Assembly (NCBI GenBank): GCA_013339765.2
Contig: CM023453.1
Span: 31,201,468 to 31,265,467, forward strand
DNA: 64,000 nucleotides
Source: Haemaphysalis longicornis
Lineage: Eukaryota > Arthropoda > Arachnida > Ixodida > Ixodidae
Reading direction: 5' to 3'
The notes below the pieces were generated by a model that worked only from the letters and a program-made list of their open reading frames with translations, was not told the origin of the DNA and did no database searches. The position numbers and the translations under genes are program-made. Below are positions 26,001 to 38,000 of the stretch, piece after piece. Each line of letters opens with the position of its first letter. Position 1 is the first letter of the stretch.

Positions 26001-29000
26001 GGAGGTGGCTATCAATTTAGTCGCCCATTTTTGGCAATGCTGGCTTTGCTGCCCGCAACTTTCCGTTGCTGCGTGTATTGAGCAAACAGGGTCTTGGATG
26101 CTTAGCCCTCACTTGTTAACTCTGCTCGCTTTTTGTTTTGAGGTAATTACTCATTTTCACCTGCGAACTTTAAGTGTAAACGAGTTTGGAACTTCAAGTA
26201 AACTCCCTGTGAAACAAAGGGAAGGCTGGTCACCTACCTTTTGCCTTCCCTGTGTTTTCTTGTATTCGGAAAAGAACAAATAAACTTCAATTGAAATCAA
26301 GTTTGGGCTAGCTTAGCTTAGTGGAGGATGGTCCAGCATTAATTGTGCCTTTTGACGAGCTCTAGTTACGTAATCTGTGGCATACAATCGTCGACTCTCT
26401 TTTTCTCCCTTCTGTTGTGTTTTAAATATTGATTGTGTAAATCCCCCCCTATGTAATGCCCCTTGGGGCCTGTAGGGTATGTAAATAAATATATAAATAA
26501 ATAAATAAATGAATAAATAATCCTTGTGACGGGCAAAGATAAAGCTATGTGCAGCTTCGCAGGTACTGAAACCGCTGTTCGATAAAAAAAATGCACGTGA
26601 ACACCTTGTTTTACGGAATGCCGCCCTGGGTTCGCATAAACACTGCGTTTACTGGACACCAAGCAAGGCCTGTTATCTGATCCCCTTCGACTCTGCGGGG
26701 GAGGTTAGACCTTCAAACGGTAATAACGCGGCGCGCTCATTGGGGCCGTAGGTAGATAAGTCCGCATTCTGTAAGCCTCTAGACCAGTGGTTCTCAGCCA
26801 TGAGTGCGTCGGGGACCCTTTTTGGGCTTGCAAAAGTGACGGGGGACCCCACGATGAAATGTATGTGGATCGATGTCACAATGTCAAACAATTCGCACTT
26901 ACAACTTACCTGGTCCACACACTTATTCAATGCCCGCCTTTCGTGTCTGAATTTAATGACGATGCGTGTCGTAATGTTAAACAATTTGCTTTTGAATAGC
27001 CTTGTGAACAACAATCTTCTGCCTTTTCTCTGTCTCTTTTTCGTCTCTTTCATAGCTGGAGTGTTGCGCAAAAAGCAGATGTAAAATACGTGCTACGCGG
27101 AGAAACTAAACCTTGCAAGTCACGCGGTGAAGCCACCTTTTTCCATTGCCAGCAAGTTCTGACAAAATGAAGGAAAAAATGGCGGGGGAAACGTTTTGGA
27201 GGAGGCTTTGAGGACCCGAAAATTGCTCTCGCGGACCCCCATTTGAGAACCACTGCTCTAGACACTAGACATAGTACAAGAAGTGTGTTCCTCTTTCAGA
27301 GTAGGTCTAATGCATGGTAGAATGCCTGAGATAGTAGACAGCAGGGGACTTGCACAGCGGCCTGTCGGGAGATAAGGGAGGCGCCATAATGTTGTGAAAT
27401 GGTGTTACGTCTGCTCCAGATGTCGTTTCTGGCTGCTCCAAACCTGTTCCAAAAATGCCTTTCTGGCTTCTGCAAGCTTGCTGCAAAAGGCACTTGCTCC
27501 CAGGGCTGCTCCCAACAAACCCATGTACCCTGTTCCACCCCTGAGCTGTGCAGCACAGAATGGCAATTGTATTCTCTCAGCTGCTGGGTAGTGCTACACT
27601 CGCTTGTGGTTGCACGAAGGGGCGGGTGCACTTGTTGTCTGCAGTGTCGCACTACCTCCACTAAGTGCAAGGGTCATAGGCTGTCATGTAGAAGTGAGGT
27701 CGGAGAGCGTAAACTTTGCTTTGATCAGAAGTTGCACTACTGTCACAGAATGAATCGGCTGTTAAAGGGGCCATAAAGACAAAATGCACGTTTGGTTCAT
27801 TCGAAAGATTGCCTTGTTGAATAACACTCATACCCACTTTTTACACGAACATCGCTCAAATAAGCAGTATAATGAGGACAACAGAGAATGGGCATGCAAC
27901 ACCCTAGCCACTTTTCCCGCACTGAACTCGTGAAGTATTATGAGCAGCTGGTTGTGATTGGCTGAGGCCGGCAAAATCCAGCGCTAATTAAACAGGGATT
28001 ATAAGCTTGCAGAACGCGCCATTCGGTCTTAAATTTAGTGCACGTTCTTTTTATAGCAGTAAGAATGGTGGGCTAGACAGTGGAAATTACGAACAAACGT
28101 GTAGACATAGAAACACCAGTGCGTACTGCATGCACTATGCTGGTAACAGCTTCACATCAGTTCGACGCTTTGGAGCTCTCTCACACAACACTGTGTAAGT
28201 GGCGTGAGCAACATCGCCACTTATATGACCCTGTTTGTCGAGCATACCAAATTTATCACGGATGATTACTATCAACTGTAACAAAAGCAAGCCAGGCACA
28301 GGAGAAGGAGCGGTTTGAATAGGAAGTAGAAAATAAGTAGACTTGGAATATTTTGAACTCATCTGGGAGCTTACGAGCATAAGCCAGGCCCAAATCTGGT
28401 CCACAAAAAGTGCAGACAGCGGTCACTGAGCGTGTTCTCCCGCCATCTATTGAGGCAAACTGTAAACGAGGCATCAATTTAGACATTTCCCCGTACACAG
28501 CAGTTTTAGTCAACATACTAACGTTTTTTTAGGCATGTTCTCCGAATACATCATTGCTGATGTCATGAAATGCATGGCAACAAACGTTGGGGGCACTATA
28601 AAACAGCTCATTTTATGTGTAAAACAAACTTGTATTTTGTCTTCATGGCCCCTTTAAATCTGAGGGCTGTAATCTCGCTACGTGCTTAAACGCCACGTGT
28701 ACGAGTACCACCAACACGACGTACAACTTGATGCACAATGAACAAGGGGCAGCTCGGTGCAGCATTTCTTAGCGCCACCTGGAAGGTACAGATTTTGAAA
28801 ACATGTTGATCTTTGTTGCTTGTGGCAGCTATTTTGGTTCTTTAAATCTGTCCGGAAGCGCTGGCGGGTCCGTGTGTAAGAGCTAATGTGTCGCCCCCCC
28901 CCCCCCCCCCCCCCCCCCCCCCCTTCCCTTGTGCGCAGAAGAAGAGCAAGCCGCGGGTGGGCCTGCCCCCCCTGGGCGGCGGGGGCGGCGGCGGGGGCAA

Positions 29001-32000
29001 GGGGTCGTCCAAGGGCGGCCGGGGGTCGGACAAGGACAAGAACGGGGCCCGGCGGCGGCGCACGCGCTGCAAGAAGTGCGAGGCCTGCCTGCGTGCCGAC
29101 TGCGGTGACTGCCACTTCTGCAAGGACATGAAGAAGTTTGGCGGGCCCGGCCGCATGAAGCAGTCCTGCATCAGCCGCCAGTGCATGGCCGTGAGTCGCT
29201 CCTCCGCTCCCCTGCAGGGAGGGGGCTTAACCTTTCCTCTCCTACCTGGCAGTGTATGTGGCATGATGCTAGTCTGACTATTCAACTCACAAAACCACTG
29301 GTTGGGTTTCAACAAAATTTTGTGCATGCTCCAAGAGTGTACTACGTTGCTGCTAGAAGGCACGGCCTCCGATGTTATTAAACCAGGTCAGGTTGCTGTT
29401 GAAATCCATAGTAGGTTGTAGGCTACGCTGGTGAACAAAAGGGCAAGTGCCAAAACTGTGGGTCAGCTTGTGCACAAGTACTGCTAAAGTAGGCACCCAG
29501 TACTGTTCAGGCCCCTCGCTCTCGTGCGAGGGCTTTGCATACCTGCCAGGTTTCCCGAATTGTCCGGGAGACTCCCGAATTTTGATGGTTTTGTACGATT
29601 GTACGGTTGAAACAAAAATCTCCCGAATACATACCCGTGTCAGGCCAAACCTTTCTCCCAGTCTGGACACCTTGCGCCGGAGCTACCGACAGTCTAATAC
29701 AATCCTACAGCAATTGACATCGTGATCAGTGAGGAGGTTTAAAAAAGCGTAGTCGGCCATGCGTGCAAGTTAAGCTGCTTAGTAACACAGAAACGCAAAA
29801 TGTGAGAGGCAGTTCAGTAGGGTAAAGAAAAAGTACACCCAGTTCCGAGCACCCATCCTACCGGCGAGCGGCCGTAACACGTTCCGCTCTGCGCAATGAA
29901 CGTTTTTTCATCATCATCATGTCTAACACAACCCTCATCCACGTTCTTTTGGCGAGGAGTCACAGGTACGAACATTGTTACGCTCTACAGTATTACCAGG
30001 ACTTCCTGAAAAAGGTGGCGTCAGCCCCGCCAAAGATTTAGCATCTGACCAGTGGTGCATACCTCATTAGTTGTTTGGACGAAGCAGTGTAAATAATTGC
30101 ACTCTGCTGCTACTAATTTTTCGATCCCTTAGCCTCCCCCCGTTCCCCTGTCAGATCTCCCTAATGCCATCTCGGAGAACCTGGCAGGTATGGCTTTGTG
30201 ATCTGAGGCCTGTCTGTGTTGAATGCGTTGAAGCAGTCGTACCTTTAAAGGGAAATAGACTTGTAGAAAGTAGTCAATTCGTGAAAGTCGTTTGGATATT
30301 GTAGGCAAGACAGCTATTGATGGCAACCACTGGGATTGGGGTTTGCATGAAGGGGTGTGGGTATGTTTGGAACTTTCAAATATCAAAGCAAGTAACGCAA
30401 TATTTGATTCAGCTTCAATTTGAATGGCACTGGTTGAAAAGTGGAAGTATTTCAAAGTTTGAAAGCGCAAATGGGCAGTTCTTTCAATAACTCATGTCTT
30501 GATATTGGTTTGGTTTGTTTTGTTAACAGCGCGTGGCCGCGCTTAGTTGTCTTGCCCTGCGGTTCAGCCAGAGCACCTGTTTGCTCCTTTTGTCGTATGC
30601 CGCACCTTGCTTGATAGGGAGCTTAGCAGCCTGGGTTAGTGACAGGTGATTCCTAGCCTAGGCTGTTCTTGTTTGATCGACAATGTCTTAATCTAATGGG
30701 GTGGTTCTGCAAAAGCGGTTGTTCCAAGATAAACACATGGAAAGTAAAAATTGTGGCATATTCGATGTTCTGACGCTTGTCTGTGCATGCCACTATGTTG
30801 GCTGCCCATTTGTGTTTTCTTTTAGCTTATTGCGAGGCACAAGTTTGCCCTGCTACACTTTATGCCTTTCAAGAACCATTTGCCATCCCTGTGTGTGTGT
30901 GTGCGTGCGTGCAGCTTTGGACAAGGTAGCGGCCTCAGTCCGGTGCCAACGTTTTGACCACCAGAGGGCCTCCCTTCCTTAATGAAGGAAAGGCTTTTTG
31001 TCTAAACTTTGGCACCAGGCTGAGGCTGCTACCTTATCCAAATTTTTGTCTCTTGCTTGTCCGCCATCTTCCGGGGTTTATCGTTCTCTGGATATGCAAG
31101 CAAGCGCCGTAGCTGAATTTTCTCAGTATGCGAATGCCTTTTATTCCCCTCCCCCCCTCCCCTTTTAGCCCGTGCTTCCGCACACGGCCTGCTGCATGCT
31201 GTGTGGTCGGGACGGCTGGGAGAAGGGGGCCCCGCAGCCGTCGGACCAGGAGGCCTGCTCCTCCCTGATGGAGTGCTCCCAGTGCTGGGAGATCGTGCAC
31301 CCGGCCTGCCTGGTCGAGCGCAACCCGCACCTCGCGGGCCTCTCGGGCAACGTCAGCGACGACCTGCCCAACAGCTGGGAGTGCCCCAAGTGCTGCAAGG
31401 ACGGCAAGCCCGACCAGGTCAAGGTTGGTGCACTTCTTTCCTCAGGTGCAACACCAACAACAAAAGCCACAAGACGGCCTTTCTTGTGTGATTGCAGCCA
31501 TTCACGCCTCGTTAAAGAGGGTGCGTTTTCTTCTTTGGTTTGCCATTTCGTCCATGAAGTGAGTGCGAAACGGGGGAAAAGAAGCCTGTGAGCGATGCAA
31601 TAGTCCGTTCCAAGCACGTGACAACAGGGTGCAGCCTGATTGGCAATGCCGTGCAGATCACCTGTTCAGCACCATCATAACGGAGCCGTACAACAAATAA
31701 AGGCAGTGGCCAAATTCCCCACGCATAATTTTGAAAAATCATCATCATCACTTTCGGACGAAGGCAGTTAGGTCAGTGTAGTGCTGAAGCCAGAAACAAA
31801 TAATTTGTACCTTCTTAAAGAATCTAGGCACACTAAAAAGCATGATAAGCACAGGTCCGCGGGGGAGTAAACGGAGCACGGGAGCGGTGGCCGAATTGCA
31901 TCACGGCGCCTCCTAGAAACGCTGACGGGAAGCAACGAGCAGCATTCTGGGACTGCGTGCGCACTGCCCCCGCCACCCTATCTGATAATGCCTAATCGTC

Positions 32001-35000
32001 GCTCTGCTGGTGTATCTGACTGTGCGTGCCAGTTTTCAAGGGGCAGCGCTTCATTGTAGGATGGCGCTGGTTACGCCGTTCACTGCAATCAGTGCCGACC
32101 AAATTCGCCACTCTGCAGTTTGAAGAAGCTACGGCCTTTGAAAGCGTGCCTTGTTATGCGCTATTGAGCGCAGCCATCAATGTCCTTGTCAGGTTAAAGG
32201 CCAACTGCACTCAAAATTTCGACCGCGGTTAAATCACTGTTCCTGCATAGTATGACTAAAAAGACCGCTGATGTACGAAGTATGACGCCTAAAATGTGCG
32301 TAATTGCGCCGCAAGCGACCAGCAAAAATCAACGATTTTGAAAACGAACACTGGGCAAACGCGGCCATTACGGGCAGGCGGAAGTGACGTATCAGCCGTC
32401 GGCGCGAGCGGCCAGACGGCCTGGCCTGACGGCGCGAGCTGTGCGGACCGGCCGGCTCGGCCAGCCAGGAGGAGAGTGTGAACACGCGCGTGCGGGGGGG
32501 TGTGGGAGCTGCGCGGAAAAGCGAGCGCTTGTCCCGCAAACACGGGAAGCCGGCGTTCGGGGCCCCCAAGAGCACGGCGAGTTTTAGAAGAGGGGCGCCC
32601 CCGGCAGCCCGCAACCGACTTGCGTTGCTCAGGTCGGCTCGGGTGATGGGAACTTTAGGCTTAGCGTCGTGGCGGGTATTTGATCGTCGCTATCTGTGCA
32701 ACTGCGAATGACAATCCGTAACACAACTTTTCACCTGTTTATTTCAGCTATAACTGCCGTTTGAGCGATCGGTGACCAAGACATCTGCATTGCCTGTTTC
32801 GATGCTTCCGCGCAGGTTGCGCCATCTCTCGGCCGCTCCGCGCGCCACGGCGATCGGTCGGATCGCCGAACGTCCGCGGCCGGTCAGCATAGGCTTAGCA
32901 TTGCGGCAGATATCTGATCGCCGCTTTTATGATAAGCCCTGACAACAATCTCTAGCACAATTTTTCATCACACTAACACCTACCTTCTCGCATGTGGAAC
33001 TTCTTTTTAGCGATCACATTGATTCGGAAGAGCAGCGACAAGACGTTGCTATCGTGGTCTGCGCCGGTTCAAGCCGCTGAGTGTGCCGAGCTGGCATGCA
33101 CGGCTGGCGTGTGCGGGCATTGTTTCCGAAGACAAAAAACGCTTCACGATTGCCTGCTTTATCCATTTCTTGCGAACGACGCGCGGTATCTACAAATTCA
33201 GCTCAGCGATCGTCGTAGTTGATCGGGTTAGAGTTCCTGTATATAGCTCCCGCAGGGAGCTAAGAGTTGCGCGACCGACCGCCATCGTTGTTATCCGGAT
33301 TGCTGCGGGAAAGCCGCCCGTCGCGAGTGAAGGAGCCTCGCCGCCACGCTTCCGATGGCAGCCGACGCGCGGTGGGGGCGCTTCGGTCGGCGGCGCTTTA
33401 CGGCGGCTACACTGGATTCCTGCGATGTCGCTCACGTTTCTGCTGCTGCTGTTCCTGGGCGGGGCGTGGTGCCGCCCGCGTCGGCGGCTGCGGCGCAGCC
33501 GTAGTGGGGGCTTCTCTGCGCGGCATGGATAACCGGAGTGTCGCAATCACGGCGGCGCGTGGAAAAGAGTCGCGCAACTCTTAGCTCCCTGCGGGAGCTA
33601 TATACAGGAACTCTAGATCGGGTGAGTCGAGGAACAAGCCGCAGGTTTCGCTTCGGCCATGGTCACGCGCAGTCTCGCTGGCTGCGAGAGCGACGCAAGA
33701 ACGCAAACTGCAGCTTTGGGGCGCCCGCTATTCGTGCGCTCCGACAGCAGCACACCGCGTTGGCATGATGTCGTGACGACACTCGACAAGGAGAGAACCG
33801 TACGGTTAGCGAAGCCTCTTCGGAGCCATGAAGGCCAGGCGTACCGGCGGCGCGAAATACGAGTTTCCTGGATTCTCCCGCTGCGAGGCAGGCCGATCGG
33901 CCTGGACGGCTGGCATGTCACTTCCGCTAAATGGCTGTTTGCGCGACACGCCGGCAGGTGCTTTGTCGTCTGCAAGGGCGTTATTTTGAGTGCCTGAAAC
34001 TGAATAACCACGCATTGCACAGAGCTACCGGTCGCGTCGCAGTAGTTCTCATGGTACCTACTACACATTTCGAAGGCATTGAGCCAGGGTGAAATTTGAG
34101 TGCAGTTGGCCTTTAAATCATTCAGTTAAATCATGTTTTGTTTTTCATTATTTTCATTAAATTTTGGACGTGATTTAATCTTAACCTTGATATTCTGGCT
34201 TGTGTGGTAGGCAAAGCTATAATTCTTTTTGTAACAAAAAGCTAGGGGTACCTATTCTTTATTGTTGCGAGCAGATGTATTTTATATGAGCTTTTGATGT
34301 ACTGTTTTGAAATCTATCTGCATTCAGTGGCCACAATTTGAAGCTGTTTATAGGCTGTAGAATCACCACAAGTAAATTCAGGAAATCATTAACTTCATTC
34401 CTTATTCTCTGGATACCTGCTAATGTCAACATTTTTACTTGGCAATAGCAGTTTCTTCAATTTATAAATTCAACGACAGTGGAATCTCGGTGATAGGAAT
34501 CTCAAGGGGTGGCAAAAATATTCGTATCACCAGAAAATAAGAAAATATACGTTCTCTGCTCATGGAAACAATCGACCACCTCTAACTTTTCGTTAAAATT
34601 CAGCTCGAGGCATAAACTCATTGCTCATGCGAGAAAGGAGCTGATAATGTGGGCGAAAACTGCGCCATAAAATGTTATCCCACCAAATATCCACTGTGGA
34701 GCTTGCCCAGCCAGCTGCTGCGAGCGTTTCGAAATTGCCGCCACTAGACGCGAATCTCCCCATTGGCGCAAGTAGTGAGGCTCCTCCTACTGCTGCGTGC
34801 AGTAACTGAGGCAGATGATGCCGCCGGAGTGCCTGGCCGAATCGTCAATGCGGCCGTTAAAAGAACGCGCTTCCATCGCCGACGCGCACGAATCTCGTGC
34901 AAAAATGCACCATGCGGTTCGACGCGCAAGCAATATGCAAAGCGACGACAGGACAGCTAGAGCACGGGGCATAGAGGAAAGTGAGGAATGTGGATAGGAG

Positions 35001-38000
35001 AAATGGCGAGTACTCGTCGTCAGAAACGAGAGGGAACACCTGATTGCTGCCCCGGCCATGGTTTATTAAAAAAGTATAATACAAATAAGGAAGCTAGAGG
35101 CACCTGACAGCGGAAATGAAAGGGACAGTGAGAAGGTATTGTAGTGGGAGATAAAAAGAGGGGAGGGAGAAAGAACAGGCGTGGAGAGGGCGAAACGTTC
35201 TGTTCATTCGAAGCAGCACCTCGCCCGCCGCTATTGTAAACACCCCAGAAGAGGAATACCATCGGTGGGGGAGGAATAATGCTTTTGTGCCCTGCGTGCA
35301 AGCAAGACCGCACGGCCGCCGCGCCAGAACTTCCACATTCTGTCCATGCCGCGGTCGGCTGCTCACAGCTTGCTCGTTCGTATCACCCGCACCGGAGTGA
35401 TAAATGTGTACAGATCATCCTAATGGTTTTACATTGTATACAACACATTTTGGTTGGGAAATTTTAAAAATTCATATCACAGTGAAATTCTTATCAGCCG
35501 AATTCATATCACAGAGATTCCACTGTAATTGTTAATTACCTCTGAAACTGTCAAAATAGCATTTTGTTTGTTTCACGTTGTCAAAACAGGAGTATTTATA
35601 CTTTGTAATCCCGGATTTGATTTAAAGAAATTTAATGAGTAAAGAAATGTTGATTTACACATTGATGGCTAATCAAAAGAATAAGGAAGGAAATGGTGGC
35701 ACGCATCGTGTAGATTTTCATAAGGCAGGTGTAGTAGCTTCAATACAGTCAAACCCACTTATAATGAACACGGTAATTCTACGAAAAATCTGTTGTTATA
35801 TCAGTATCTCGTTATATCTGGACTTACATATAAAATAAGAAAAAGGGCGATTTATGAAGTGCACTACCTTTTCATTGCAGGAATGAAGTGATGGTTGCTT
35901 GCTTCTGCACTGTAGTGCACACGACAGTCTTTCCCAGGCTATCCAAAGGTCCCCTCGCAAAAACAAGGTCCTTGAGAGCCGCAGTGTAATCTAATGCCTT
36001 GGCAGTACACTCGAGTCCGCTTATAACAATACGATTTATAACAATATACCGGATATAACGATAAACAGCTACGACACCGTCCACTTTTGCATGCTTCCTA
36101 TGGTTAAATAAATCGCTTATTACAGTGCTCCAGTGCCGCTACATTGGATATAACAATTAAATCCGGTCACTGTGTGCACCAACAGTGAAAGCTGAAGACG
36201 GCCAACGGCATGCATTCCGAGCGGCGATGCACCTCACCTCTTCCACCCCTTGGAAAGGGAGCCGACTGCACCGCTTGCAGGGAAGCGAGAGAGAAGGAGA
36301 GCAGCTTTTTCTGAACCCCCCCTCGCGGCGCCAGCGCTCGCTCACGTGTTCGGTGGTTGTGTCACGTGCGTGCCGCTTTGAATTTGAGTGGGTGCCTCTT
36401 CAACTGCCTCCATCTTTCCGTGGAAGAGACGTCAGGGCCGATGTTTTAGAGACGTCCAAGTGAAGAGGCGATCGTTGCACGGATACGTGCTGCAGACAGA
36501 GGTGACAGTGACGATTCTGACGACGCGGTTGTGCAGCATAGTCAGGTAGTGTTCTCGCAGGATGCCCAACGCATAAGGACCTGTTGCTCAGCTAGGTAAA
36601 GCATCTTTTGAAAAAGATGTGCACCAGCTTTGCGTGCAGTAAACAAAACTGACCGACTATTCCTACTTTTCGGCAAATAAGTAGTACAGTAAAAGCTTGT
36701 TAATTCAAACTTGAAGGATACCGTAAAATTGTTCGAATAAAACAGAGCTCGAATTAACAGGTGGGCGCTAGAATGAATGGACATTGGGCCACATTGTGCG
36801 GGCAGAACACGAAGAAGCCACCTCTGGACTAGTTATCGCGAATTAGTTGCTACTGCATGTTTGTGGCAGGTGATTTTGTGAATAACGACACTGTTTATGC
36901 TCGAAAACACGTTTATTTCCACGGCGGGTCGAGGCATCAAAATTAAAAGTAATCGGCCGCTGCGCAAGCGAAATAAGCTGTCGCAGCAACGTAGCGCATG
37001 CGCTTTGCTGCTGTTTTTCAGTTTCATTGTTTTGCATCTCTAGTAAACTTGGTTTGGTTTAGATTTGCAACACATTGTAATCACTCTGGGCCGACTTCTT
37101 CTGCGAGGAGCAATGGAAACCAGAGAATCCCAGTTCGAATTAACCGTTCTGGATACCAACGCATTCATATTATTGGGAGTTCTCCCCCAATGAAATATAC
37201 GGGGCTGTAAGTCCTTGTCGCAGTCGTCGTCGGACAATGAAGCCGACTTGCGACTAGCTGCAGCTCTCACTTGGCGGATCCTTGTACACGTAAACGCTTC
37301 CGTTTCTTCTTATCGTCGTTGAAGTTCACCAATTCCATGATCTTCTTCTCGTCTTTCAAGATAGTTGAAACTGCAGACACCGACAGTGACTGCTTTTTGG
37401 CGACTTCGGCGTTTCTGCCCCTGAGCGTATCTCGCGAAGGATGTCCACTCTGGTGCCAACATCGATGTCTTCTCGATTTTTTGGCGCATGGCCCTCGGTT
37501 GCAGCCATTACACTCCGCTGGTAGTTGCCAAGCCAACTAATTCAACTTTGACGTATCAAAGAAAGAGCGCACGTCCGGGTAAGAACACAAACGTAGCAAC
37601 GCTTCCACCACAGGCCACCAGCACAATGTAGCCTTCTGTCGGCTCATACGATGACGGCTAGTGCGGCTGCCATGAGGCTACAGGGGCAGCTAGCGAGCCC
37701 TCGTGCAAGGCTACATGAGGCTATGGGTTTCCATGCTGGGCTTGGGCCGGTATGCACGCGTGATGCGGGCAGGCCAGCGAGCCCTACAGTGGAGGCAATC
37801 AATCACGCACACCACAGGAGTGCGTTTTGAAAGCCAGAGTGGATGAAATGAGCATGTGCATGGCTTCTCCGGAGATTGGAAAGTACACTGTTGATGCCGT
37901 TTTGTATTTCCCATGCACTCCTTTTGTTCGTGTTTTTCCCACAAGGGCGACTTTGGGTGCTTGTTGGTATCCAGTAAGCAGCCATGAAAAGCAGTCGTTA

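Larger units (their letters stand above)
22218..27543. mobile_element. hAT-like shell element filled with nested insertions
   Basis: CAGGGGTGGAACAG at 22218 and its exact complement ending at 27543. Native interior is recognisable after 25337 (GCGCCAAACTTGTTTTCCTG) and at 27411-27520 (GCTGCTCC repeats), closely resembling the interior of 2013-3484. The 17 bases after the left TIR are followed at once by the TTAA foldback, so the shell was interrupted near its left end. No 8-bp duplication readable. Confidence 0.6.
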
